In this document: one piece after another, positions 24,517-34,000 of the stretch
Position numbering within the stretch: the first letter of the stretch is position 1
How the letters are laid out: each line of letters begins with the position of its first letter
Source of the DNA: Sorangium aterium
GTDB taxonomy: Bacteria; Myxococcota_A; Polyangia; Polyangiales; Polyangiaceae
Assembly: GCF_028368935.1 (NCBI RefSeq)
Contig: NZ_JAQNDK010000007.1
Location: 62,001-126,000, forward strand
DNA: 64,000 bases
Direction of reading: 5' to 3'
Made by a program: the position numbers and the translations under genes
The notes under the pieces: generated by a model
The model's database searches: none
What the model saw: the letters and a program-made list of their open reading frames with translations, nothing else
Told to the model about the DNA's origin: nothing

Positions 24517-27267
24517 ATGGCGCCCCGCCTGCCCCTGCTCCACCGCCTCGCCGGCGGGCTGGAGACCCGCCCCGTCAAGGCCGCGATCTCGCTCCTGATC
24601 CTCGTCTCGGTCCTGCCCATCCAGGGCCTCGACGAGCAGCTCCGCCCGTATTTCCTGGCGATCTTCGGCGTCGAGCTCCTCTTCCGGGCCGTCCTCCTCC
24701 GCCAGCGCGGGGACGGGCGGTCGCGCCTCGACGTGCTCCTCTTCGCCTTCGACATCATCGCGTGGATCAGCTTCCTGCCGCTCGAGCGGATCCTCGACGC
24801 GCACGCCGCCCACGCCCTCCCCATGCTGCGGCTCTCGCGGCTCTTCCTGCTCCTGCGCTTCACGCGCGAGATCGCGATCGACCTCTACGCGATCATGACG
24901 CGGCGCGAGCTGCTCGAGCAGTTCGGGCTCGTCACGCTGGCCGTCTGGGGGCTCGCGTTCGGCGCCTCCGTGCTGCTCAGCCACCTCGCGATCACGCACG
25001 ACTACGATGGCAGCGGCCCGACCCCGGACACCACCTTCGTCGACCGGATCTGGTGGTCTTTCCGGCAGATCGAGAGCGCCGACAACCTCGTCGAGAACCT
25101 CCGGGTGCACCCCGTCGTGGCCGTCGTCTCGCTCGGCCTCACCATGGTGGGCGTCTTCATCACGTCGTTCATCATCGGCATCGGCGCCAACGTGGTCGAT
25201 CAGGTCGTGCGCGCGGCGCGGCGGCGGCCGGTCCGCTACGCGGGCCACGCGCTCGTGATCGGCCCGGTGCACGAGGCGGAGATGCTGGTGCAGGAGTTCG
25301 TCCGGCTGTACGAGCGCCACCGCGCGCTCCGGAGCATCCGGCTCTCGGAGCTCTGGCAGTGGCTCATCCGCCGCGGGCCCCCGCCGACCCGCCACGCGCT
25401 CCCGCGGATGGCGCTCCTCGGCACCGAGGACGACCCGCCTGCCTACCTCTACGCGCCGGGGATGCGCTGGGTGAGCTACCGCCAGGGGGACAGCGCGCAG
25501 CCGGAGGCGCTCGAGCTCGTGGGCGCCGCCGAGGCGAAGCGGGCGCTGATCCTCGCGCGGCCCGACGCGGGGCCCGACGCCGACGCCCTGACGGCCATGG
25601 CGCTCTCCTCGTTCCGGGCGCAGAACCCGCACGGCCATGTGTTCGTCGAGGTGCAGGAGAGCAAGAACCGCGACCTCATCCAGGCGGTGGGCGGGCCCGG
25701 GACACATCCGCTCGACATGCAGCGGTTCCTCGGCTTCTTCCTCTGCCAGCACCTGCTCACGCCGGGCGTGGAGTCCCTCTACACCGACCTCATGACCGCG
25801 GACGGCTCGGAGTTCTACACGCACATCTTCCTGGGCGACGAGGCGGCCTGCGCCGTCGGCAAGCTCGGCGAGGCGCCGAAGCACGAGCTCTCGTTCTCGG
25901 ACATGGCGCGCGCTGCCTACGAGAAGCAGGTGATCCTCGCGGGCGTGTTCCTCGGGAACGAGGCGGCGGTGCCGAAGCGCGAGGAGGGCAAGCTCGTGTC
26001 GGTCGAGGGGCTCGTGCCGTGGCTGAATCCGCTGCTCGATCCGCCCGAGGGATCGCCGGCGTGGGCGCTCGGCGCGCGGGCGGGCCGGGTGCCGGCGCAG
26101 CGGCTCCGGGGGCTCATCGGCGTATCGGCGACGTATGCGCCGCTCCTGGACTACGGGCGAGAGCTCTACAGGGGGCGGGGGATCGAGCGCGCCGCGGCGT
26201 CGGGCGGCGCGACGGCGGCGCAGGCGTGGGCGGCGAAGCTCTCGCTGCACCTCAACGAGATCGAGCGGGTGCTCATCGTCGGGTACAGCGCCGCGCTGCC
26301 CTCGCTGCTGCACGCGCTCGCGCGGTTCGTGCCGGGCATCGAGGTGACGCTGGTCCTCGGGGAGCGCGGGGACGAGCGGATGCCGCTCGCCGACCGGCTC
26401 GCCTCGCTCGGCGTGACGCCCGGCCCGGGCGGCGCGCCGCCGGGCTCGGACGGGGCGATGCTCTCGCTCCCGCGCGGGGGCAGCGCGACGGTGTACACGC
26501 AGCACGGGCACGACCTCGCCTCGCTCGCGGTGCGCTGCGCGGCGCGCGGCGCGCCGCTCTCCGCGGCGGTGTTCCTGAGCGAGCCCGAGGGGCTCGATCG
26601 CGACGCGCGCACGGCGATGCGGGTCATCCGGTTCGCGCGGGCGCTGGCGAGCCGGGAGCTCGCGCACGGCAGGGGGCTGCATGTGCTCGCGGAGTTCTCC
26701 TCGGTGGCGAAGGGCGAGCACGTCCGGAGCCTCCTTGCCCCCGACAAGTGCGGCTTCGCCGTGCGGGTCAGCCTCGTCAGCACCGAGCGCATCAAGAACT
26801 ACTTCATGGTCCACAGCGCCTTCGTGCCGGGAGTAACGGCTCTTTACGATGAGCTCCTCGGCGAGGGCGGGCAGGACCTCGTCCGCATCGAGGCGCCGCC
26901 GCCCGGCGGGGCGGGGCAGGCGGGCGAGGAGCTCCGCTTCGACGAGATCCGGACGGCGCTCGCGCCCCGGGGCGCGATCCCTATCGCGCTGGAGGTCGAG
27001 GAGCCGAAGGAGGACCAGCTCGGGGGCGTGAGCCTCGTCGCGCAGCCGGGCGAGCCCCGGGGCGCGAGCCATGTAACGCAGCCGGGCGAGCGCAGGGTCG
27101 TGCACCTGAACCCGGCGCCGGAGAGGGCCTTCAAGACCGCGCGCATCCGCGTCGTGTACGCGCTCGCCCGGCGCGAGGATCTCGTGATCCAGGGCGCGCA
27201 GCGGCCGAGGCGGGGCGACGGCGGTGAGGCCGCGCTCGGCGAGGAGTCACCGCGGATCAGCGCCTGA
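24517..27267 (+). CDS. 6-TM ion channel with large RCK/CASTOR-POLLUX-like regulatory domain
   Basis: A 916-aa membrane protein. Six hydrophobic segments lie within residues ~20-230, including an Arg-containing S4-like helix (LRLSRLFLLLRFTREIAIDL) and S5/S6 helices bracketing a pore loop with WWSFRQIESADN. The long cytoplasmic part holds repeated Rossmann-like units (VRYAGHALVIG; VLIVGYSAALPSLL) like those of CASTOR/POLLUX channels and RCK gating domains. The usual TVGYG filter is absent. Start ATG 24517 excludes a long shadow extension. It is divergent from the HEAT gene. Confidence 0.7.
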   Translation: MAPRLPLLHRLAGGLETRPVKAAISLLILVSVLPIQGLDEQLRPYFLAIFGVELLFRAVLLRQRGDGRSRLDVLLFAFDIIAWISFLPLERILDAHAAHALPMLRLSRLFLLLRFTREIAIDLYAIMTRRELLEQFGLVTLAVWGLAFGASVLLSHLAITHDYDGSGPTPDTTFVDRIWWSFRQIESADNLVENLRVHPVVAVVSLGLTMVGVFITSFIIGIGANVVDQVVRAARRRPVRYAGHALVIGPVHEAEMLVQEFVRLYERHRALRSIRLSELWQWLIRRGPPPTRHALPRMALLGTEDDPPAYLYAPGMRWVSYRQGDSAQPEALELVGAAEAKRALILARPDAGPDADALTAMALSSFRAQNPHGHVFVEVQESKNRDLIQAVGGPGTHPLDMQRFLGFFLCQHLLTPGVESLYTDLMTADGSEFYTHIFLGDEAACAVGKLGEAPKHELSFSDMARAAYEKQVILAGVFLGNEAAVPKREEGKLVSVEGLVPWLNPLLDPPEGSPAWALGARAGRVPAQRLRGLIGVSATYAPLLDYGRELYRGRGIERAAASGGATAAQAWAAKLSLHLNEIERVLIVGYSAALPSLLHALARFVPGIEVTLVLGERGDERMPLADRLASLGVTPGPGGAPPGSDGAMLSLPRGGSATVYTQHGHDLASLAVRCAARGAPLSAAVFLSEPEGLDRDARTAMRVIRFARALASRELAHGRGLHVLAEFSSVAKGEHVRSLLAPDKCGFAVRVSLVSTERIKNYFMVHSAFVPGVTALYDELLGEGGQDLVRIEAPPPGGAGQAGEELRFDEIRTALAPRGAIPIALEVEEPKEDQLGGVSLVAQPGEPRGASHVTQPGERRVVHLNPAPERAFKTARIRVVYALARREDLVIQGAQRPRRGDGGEAALGEESPRISA

Positions 27268-27346
27268 TTGCCTCGCCGCCGCGCCTCTTTTTCGCGCCTC
27301 GCCCGAAGTCGCGCGATCTTCGCGGCGAGATCTGTATCCTGGAGCC

Positions 27347-28219
27347 GTGCCCGAGCGCCCGGACCTGGAGTACGTCGTCCCGATCCTCGCGCGCGAGCTC
27401 GCCGGCGCGACCGTGTCGGCGGCGCGGGCCGAGAACGCGGTGGTGCTGCACGTCCTGCTCGCGGAGCGCCTCGACGCGCTCTTGCCGGGCGCGGAGATCC
27501 GGCGCGTGGCGCGGCGGGCGCACGCCGTGGTCTTCGAGCTCGAAGGGGCGCGCGCGCTCGATCTCGTGATCTCCCCGATGCTGGCAGGGCGGTTCTCGAT
27601 CACGCGCCCAGGAGAGACGCGGATCCCGACCGATCTCGCGTTCTCGCTGACCCTCGGGGACGGCCGCGAGCTCAGGGTCCGAGACGACGTGCAGATGAGC
27701 AAGGTCCACGTGCTCGCGCGGGGCGATTTCGACAAGATCCCCGGGCTCCAGCGCGTCGGCCTCGACGTCCTCGATCCTCGTGTGTTCACGCAGGAGGCGT
27801 TCCGCGCCGCCGCGCGCGGGCGGCGCGACCTCGCCAAGGACTTCTTGATGGACGGGACGGCGCTCGACTCCATGGGAGACTCGTACGCCGACGAGGTGCT
27901 CTTCGAGGCAAGGATCCACCCGAAGGCGACCGTCCAGAGCCTCTCCGAGGAGGAGACCGACCGCCTGCACACGGCGATCGCTCATGTCCTCGGCGACGCG
28001 ACCCGGACGATCGCTCGGCGCGCGCCGGCGCTGGACGAGAGGCTGCGCGACTTCCTCAAGGTCCGCGGGCGTCCGGGCCAGCCGTGCCCGCGCTGCGGCG
28101 ACAAGCTCCGTCGCGCGAGCGTCCACGGGCACGACGCGATCTACTGTCCGGCCTGCCAGCCCGAGGCGCGGAGGACCGCAGCGGGCGATCCGCGCCGCGC
28201 CAGGCGGGAGCCGGGCTGA
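27347..28219 (+). CDS. Fpg/Nei-family DNA glycosylase
   Basis: A 290-aa base-excision-repair glycosylase/AP-lyase. GTG 27347 gives PERPDLEY after the initiator, supplying the Pro-Glu N-terminus that acts as nucleophile. The H2TH region includes DFLMDGTALDSMGDSYADEVLFEARIHP. The C-terminal zinc finger is CPRCGDKL...YCPACQ. The conserved Gly-Asn of the H2TH loop (GIGN-Y) reads Gly-Asp-Ser here. It is 79 bp downstream of the channel gene. Substrate preference between oxidised purines and pyrimidines cannot be told. Confidence 0.88.
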   Translation: MPERPDLEYVVPILARELAGATVSAARAENAVVLHVLLAERLDALLPGAEIRRVARRAHAVVFELEGARALDLVISPMLAGRFSITRPGETRIPTDLAFSLTLGDGRELRVRDDVQMSKVHVLARGDFDKIPGLQRVGLDVLDPRVFTQEAFRAAARGRRDLAKDFLMDGTALDSMGDSYADEVLFEARIHPKATVQSLSEEETDRLHTAIAHVLGDATRTIARRAPALDERLRDFLKVRGRPGQPCPRCGDKLRRASVHGHDAIYCPACQPEARRTAAGDPRRARREPG

Positions 28220-28653
28220 GGCGAGGCCGGCTGCGGCGCCGGCCTGGGCACCTCGCCTGTCGCTGTCACCGCGACACGACGGGTCGACGCGGGAAAGCGC
28301 CGTTGCCACGTCGAGCTGCGTCGTGTGGTGTTGCGCTGGCGACCCGGCGCCACAGCGCTTCCGGCAGCGGCTCCGGCGGCGCGAGCCCCGCGCCCTCGGC
28401 CCTGCACGGGATGCTCACGCCCTGACAGCCACACTGGTTCTGGCCGCCGTCGGTGATATTTCCCTCTGTGCCGCTCACTCCGCGCCTCTTCTTCGGCGCC
28501 TCTGTGGTGCATTTTTCTTCTCACTGCATCGATGCATTTTTCTTCTCACTGCATCGACGTATCGCGCGCCGGCGCAAATCGAACCTTCGTGCGAGACGCG
28601 GTGACACCGAGCGGCGTTCTGAGCTACGCTGAGCGCCCCGCAGGAACCGCAGC
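28220..28653. other. Gene-free spacer with a 25-bp tandem duplication
   Basis: No gene is seen between the glycosylase and the LamG lipoprotein. The right part contains the tandem repeat annotated separately and an AT-richer stretch where the lipoprotein promoter probably lies. Confidence 0.5.
28508..28557. repeat. 25-bp perfect direct repeat, two copies
   Basis: Two identical units beginning TGCATTTTTCTTCTC and ending TGCATCGA at 28508-28532 and 28533-28557. The AT-rich pyrimidine run contrasts with the surrounding GC-rich DNA. Confidence 0.9.
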
Positions 28654-29622
28654 ATGCTTTGCAAATCCCATCTATCTGCACATCGCCTGGCCGGCGTTGC
28701 CGTGCTTCTCTTGTCGTTGCCGGGCTGCGCCCTCGAAACGAGAGGCACAGGCGGGTCAGGTGAATTCGAAGCTCAACCCGGAGGACCTGGCGGCGCTCCG
28801 GCGGAAGAACCCGGCGGAGCCACCGCAGGACAGCCTGACGGCGCTCCCGTCGAACAGCCGGGCGGCGCTCCCGCCGAACAGCCGGGCGGCGCTCCGGCGG
28901 AAGGACCTGGCGGGGATCCGGCAGAAGAACCCGGCGGCCCTCAGGTCGAAGAACCCGGCGGGGATCCGGCAGAAGAACCCGGCGGAACTCAGGGCGAAGA
29001 GCCCGGTGGCGCTCCCCGGCCGCTGTGCGGGGCGGCAGAGCCATCGCTGATCGCGTGCTTCGCGTTCGAGGGGAACCCCGACGACGCCTCGCAGCATCAC
29101 TTCACGCCAGAGAAGGTGCGCAGCCTGGAGTACGTGCCTGGCCGGGCCGGCCAGGCGCTCTCGTTGACGATGGGGAGCAAACTCTACTTCCACCACGACG
29201 CCGCGTGGACCGCGTCCGCGATGACCATCGATGTCTGGATCAACCCCGCCTCGCTGCCGGAGAAGCGGCGATACACCGTGATCGACAGCGGCGGGAAGCC
29301 TTCGCTCTTCCTGATGCCGGGCGGACAGATCCGCTGCACCATGGGCGTCGAGCGGAACGTGGCTTACCCCATCGTTCCCGGGCAGTGGACGCACATCGCC
29401 TGTCTCTCCGATGGCCAGACGCAGAGCCTCTACGTGAACGGCGTCGAGGTCGACAGGAGCCCCTCTGGCCCGGTGATCGCCTCCGGCGAACAGCCCGTCC
29501 ACATCGGCTCGGACGAGCCGTCGGGGGAAGACGAGTTCAACGGGCTGCTCGACAGCCTCCGCATCTTCGGCCGGACGCTCACGCCCAAGGAGATCTGCGC
29601 GGCTGCCGGCGGCGGCTGCTGA
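28654..29622 (+). CDS. LamG-like lipoprotein with Pro/Gly/Glu repeat linker
   Basis: A 322-aa lipoprotein. Signal peptide ends SLPGC. About 80 residues of PGGAPAEE/PGGDPAEE pentad-type repeats form an extended stalk encoded by degenerate 15-24-bp units. The C-terminal ~190 residues resemble a concanavalin-A/LamG sandwich: IACFAFEGN, AMTIDVWINPASLP, PGQWTHIACLSDG, QSLYVNGVEVDRS, and GLLDSLRIFGRTLTPKEI. It probably binds sugars or surfaces. The ATG at 28654 has AGGAA seven bases upstream. Confidence 0.8.
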   Translation: MLCKSHLSAHRLAGVAVLLLSLPGCALETRGTGGSGEFEAQPGGPGGAPAEEPGGATAGQPDGAPVEQPGGAPAEQPGGAPAEGPGGDPAEEPGGPQVEEPGGDPAEEPGGTQGEEPGGAPRPLCGAAEPSLIACFAFEGNPDDASQHHFTPEKVRSLEYVPGRAGQALSLTMGSKLYFHHDAAWTASAMTIDVWINPASLPEKRRYTVIDSGGKPSLFLMPGGQIRCTMGVERNVAYPIVPGQWTHIACLSDGQTQSLYVNGVEVDRSPSGPVIASGEQPVHIGSDEPSGEDEFNGLLDSLRIFGRTLTPKEICAAAGGGC

Positions 29623-29820
29623 TCTGGCGCGCACCGAACGGGGGGCTCTGGCCCGCGGGTCGGCTCATGGCCGTCGCCGCGGGCCGGCTTCGTGGCCGTC
29701 GCCGCAGATCGGCGGGCGAGCCCCGGCGCGACCGGCCACGGCTGCCCGAAGGAGGCGCGCTCTCGGCGCGCGGAAGGGAAAGCGGAGGGAGGGAAGAGAG
29801 CGAGAGAGGAGAGGAACGCC

Positions 29821-30228
29821 TCAGAAGGGGGCGTCGCGGAGCGTCTCCTTGTACTTCGTCTTGTACAGATCGTGACAGGCCTTGCAGCTCGCCTTGGCAC
29901 CGTCGATGTCGCCCTTCTTGGCCTTCTCGATGCCCTCGTTCGAGATCGCGGCCCACTTGTCCATGCCCTTCGGCGGCCTCGCCGCCACGTACTTCAGCGC
30001 CTCCGCGATCTTCGCGCCGTCGCCGCTCGTCGTCGCCGACTGCATCACCGACTTCATCCAGCCCTGCATCGGACAGGCCTTCTGTCCTTTTGCACCGCAG
30101 CCGAAATCCTTCTTCTCGGCGACGGAAGCGGGGAGGTCTGAGGTCCCGCCGGCGGCCCACGCGGCTCCAGCAAAGCCAATGCCGACGCTCATCAACACGG
30201 CACTCATCAGCTTCTTGCTCATCGACAT
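29821..30228 (-). CDS. Periplasmic cytochrome-c-like protein with C-terminal CxxCH
   Basis: A 135-aa exported protein. Signal peptide (MSKKLMSAVLMSVGIGFAGAAWA) is followed by a helical domain ending in SCKACHDLYKTKYK, a single CxxCH haem site near the C-terminus as in cytochrome-c'-like bundles. The ATG at 30228 is chosen because AGGAGA sits seven bases upstream. Two extra cysteines (FGCGAKGQKACPM) could form a disulfide. It is probably an electron-transfer or gas-binding haem protein. Confidence 0.78.
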   Translation of the reverse strand: MSMSKKLMSAVLMSVGIGFAGAAWAAGGTSDLPASVAEKKDFGCGAKGQKACPMQGWMKSVMQSATTSGDGAKIAEALKYVAARPPKGMDKWAAISNEGIEKAKKGDIDGAKASCKACHDLYKTKYKETLRDAPF

Positions 30229-31066
30229 CCGACGTCTCCTGTGGGTAAGGGCAAGCGCAGCGAGAGACATTGCAGTTCCGCGGGTGGAAGTCAACAGCCA
30301 CCTTGGTCGCCGAGCCGGCTCGCGAACGCCGCGGAGTCCGAGACGGCGTCGGGGGACAAAAACTTCATCACAAACACCGCCGAGGCGAAGATAACGTCAG
30401 GAGAGAAAAACTTCATTCATGATGTCCGCCCAGCGCTGTCTCCGTCCTCGCTCGCGCCGCGCGGACGCCCTGGCGCGACGCGAGGAGCGGAGGTGCCGGC
30501 CCGCCGGCGCGCGCCTCGGGGTCGCCCCTCCGGGCGCGCGCCGCCTCCGCGCCGGAGGAGCGCGCCCACCCCCGGGCACCGTCGGCCGGGGGGGGCGATT
30601 CCGCGAGCGAAGGACGCGTCGAGCATCGCCTCACCGGGTGGGCTTGGCTCTCTCTCCCTGGTGCTCGACATGACGCGATTACGCAGGTTCATCGACATGG
30701 CATGATGCGCTCTTCGATGCCTTTCAGATGCCTTGAACCGAGCCCGCCGAACACGGCACCCGGCGGCGCCCTCTCCGGCGCCGGAGCCGTTCGCCCGTCA
30801 CGGACGCCCTCCTCGTCGACGGCTTACCTGCGCTCGGTGCACCACCCGGACGGCCTGCACACACGCTCGTGTCCGTCGAGATACCCTCGTTCGCACCGGC
30901 GGGCTGCCGGCGCGCGGAGCTCGGTCCTCCCCGGGCGCCCCGGGGGGTTCTTCGTGAGACTCCAGCCCTGACGCGTCGCATCGCGCGTTCGATTCGATCG
31001 CGGCCGCCGTGGAGGTGAGTCGCCATACCATCCCGGGCCTGTATCCAGACCAGGAGGGCGGCGCGC
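30229..31066. other. Long gene-free region with an imperfect 22-bp repeat
   Basis: About 840 bp between the cytochrome gene and the kinase gene. ORFs here are Arg/Pro-rich shadows. CGTC-rich segments ending AAAAACTTCAT at 30347-30368 and 30395-30416 are imperfect 22-bp direct repeats exactly 48 bp apart. No RNA gene is recognised. Confidence 0.45.
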
Positions 31067-34000
31067 GTGATATCGCTGGATTCACGGCCGTTGATGCGCG
31101 TCGGAGAGATCGTCGACGAGCGGTTCCAGATCGAGGGCCTCGCGGGCTCGGGCGGGATGGGGCACGTCTACCGGGCGCGCGACCGGCGAAGCGGCGACAC
31201 GGTGGCTCTCAAGGTGATTCGCCGCGCCGACAAGGGCGAGCTGAGCCGCTTCTCCTACGAGGTGGAGGCGCTCTCGGCGCTGCGCGTCCCCGGCGTCGTC
31301 CGGTACATCGCGCACGGCGTCGCGGCGGGCGGCAAGCCGTATCTGGTGATGGAGTGGCTCGCCGGGGAGACGCTCGCCGAGCGCATCGCGCGGCGAGCGC
31401 TCACCCCCGCCGAGAGCGTCGACGTCGTCGCGCGCATCGCGGAGACGCTCGGCGCCCTCCACGGGCAGGGCGTCGTGCACCGCGACCTCAAGCCGAGCAA
31501 CCTGCTGCTCGTCGAGGGGCGGCTCGATCGCGCGATGGTGCTCGACTTCGGGATCGCGCGCTTCCGGATCGACCAGCAGCTCACCCTGCCGGGCACCGTC
31601 CTCGGGACCCCGGAGTACATGGCGCCCGAGCAGGCGCGCGGCGAGCGGCGCGTCGACGCCCGCGCCGACGTGTTCGCGCTCGGCTGCGTGCTCTTCAAGT
31701 GCCTCACCGGGCGCGCCGCCTTCCAGGGCGCCGGGGCGCTCGCCGTGCTGGTCAAGGTGCTCCTCGACGAGCCCCCACGCCTCCGCGAGGTCCGCCCCGA
31801 CCTGCCGGACGAGCTCGACGCCCTCGTCGCCAGGATGCTCGCGAAGCAGCCAGACGGGCGACCCCGCGACGGCGCGGCCGTCGCCGAGGAGCTCCGCGCG
31901 ATCGACCTCAGCCGCGCCGGCGCGGCGGACGGCGCCCACCCTGCCGCGCCGGCGCCGGTCCTGGAGCTTACGAGCAGCGAGCGGCGCGTCACGTGCCTCG
32001 TGCTCGCGCACGAGCGCTCGGCGCCCGAGGAAGTGACGCGCTCGCAGGAGGAGGAGCAGGCGCGGGCGACGGGCCGCGCCGAGGAGCTCTACGCGCTCGC
32101 CGAGCGCTACCAGGGCCAGATCGAGCTCATCGACGCGAGATCGCCGCTGCTCGTGCTGACGAGCGCCGAGGCGGCCACCGATCTCGCCGCGCAGGCCGCG
32201 CGCTGCGCGCTCTCGCTGCGCGGGCTGCTCGGCGGGGCGCAGGTCTCGCTCGTGACCGGCCGGGCCGAGCTCACGTCGCGCATCCCGATGGGCGAGCTCA
32301 TCGACCGGGCCGTCCAGCTCCTGCCGTCGCGCGGCGAGCCGGGCGCGGTCGCCGCGGTCCGCATCGACGAGGTGACGGCGGGGCTGCTGGGCGGCCGGTT
32401 CGAGACGAGCAGCGAGGGCGGCGCGCGCTTCCTCCACGGGGCCCGGGACGACCTCAAGGTGACGTCGGCGCCGGCGTTGCTCGGCAAGCCGATGGCGTGC
32501 TTCGGGCGAGAGCGGGAGCTCGGCGTGCTCGGCGCCGAGCTCGAGCGGAGCATCGACGAGTCGACCTCGGGCGTGCTGCTGGTGGTCGCTGCGGCCGGCA
32601 TGGGCAAATCGCGGCTGCGGCAGGAGTTCCTCGAGAAGGTGTCGTCGCGCAACGCACGGGCGGCCGACGGCGCGCGCGACGGAGGCGGCGCCGACCTGGC
32701 GGACGGCGCCCGCGTGGAGGTGTGGGTCGGCCAGGGCGATCCGATGAGCTCGGGCTCGGCGTTCGGGCTGCTGTCGCGCGCGCTGCGGAGCGCGATGGGC
32801 ATCGTCGACGGCGAGCCGCTGGAGGAGCGGCGGCGCAAGGTGAGGGCGCGGGTCGAGCGCCACCCCGAGCTCGACGTCGGGCGCGTCAGCGCCTTCCTTG
32901 GCGAGCTCCTGGGCGCGCCGTTCCCGGACGACGACATCCGGGTCGGCGCGGCGCGGCGCAACCGGCAGCTGATGGGCGATCAGCTGCGGCTGTCGTGGGA
33001 GGAGTTCATCCGGGCCGAGTGCGCGAGGCAGCCGGTGCTGCTGATCCTCGAGGACCTGCAGTGGGGCGACCTGCCCACCCTGACGATGGTCGAGGCGGCG
33101 CTCCGGAGCCTCCGGGATCTGCCGTTCCTGGTGCTCGGGCTGGCTCGACCCGAGGTGCACGAGGCCTTTCCGGGGCTGTCTCAGGGGCGCTTCGGCAACC
33201 AGATGATGCTGCCGCCGCTCACGCGCCGGGCGAGCGAGCGGCTGGTGCGCGCCGCGCTGGGCGACGAGGCGAGCGCGGAGCTCGTGGCCACGCTGGTGGA
33301 CCGGGCCGACGGCAACCCGTTCTACCTGGAGGAGCAGGTCCGCGCGGTGGCGGCCGGCCACGGCGCGGACCTGCCGGAGACGGTGCTGGCGATGGTGCAG
33401 GCGCGCATCGAGGCGCTCGACGCCGAGGCGCGGCGCGTGCTGCGGGCGGCGAGCGTGTTCGGCCAGGCGTTCTGGCCGAGCGCGGTGAGCGCGCTGCTCG
33501 GGGGCGCCGAGGTGACGCGCTGGCTCTCGGAGCTGGAGCGCCGTGAGGTGGTCCACCGGCGCGGCCCCGGGCGGCTGCGGGGCGAGGTCGAGTACCGCTT
33601 CCGGCACGCGCTGGTGCGGGAGGCGGCGTACGGGATGCTGACCGAGGCCGACCGGCGGCTGGGCCACGCGCTGGCGGGCGCCTGGCTGGAGGGCGCGGGC
33701 GAGCCCGACGCGATGGCGCTCGCGGAGCACTTCGAGCGCGGCGCGGTGCCCGCGCGGGCCGCGGCGGCGTACCTGCGCGCGGCGCAGCACGCCCTGGAGG
33801 GCAACGATCTCGGCGCCGCGATCGCGCGGGCCGAGCGCGGGCTCGAGTGTGCGCCGGAGCCCGCGGTGGTGGGGGCGCTCCGGCTGGTCCAGGCCGAGGC
33901 GCATGTGTGGCGGGGCGATCTCGCGCTCGCCGAGCAGCGGGGGACCGACGCGGCGCGGCACCTCGCGCCCGGCTCGGCGCCATGGTTCGCGGCCGTCACG

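Noticed and set aside
23577-26852. Plus-strand frame of over 1000 codons across the HEAT and channel genes
   Set aside because: A composition-driven shadow with no domain content.
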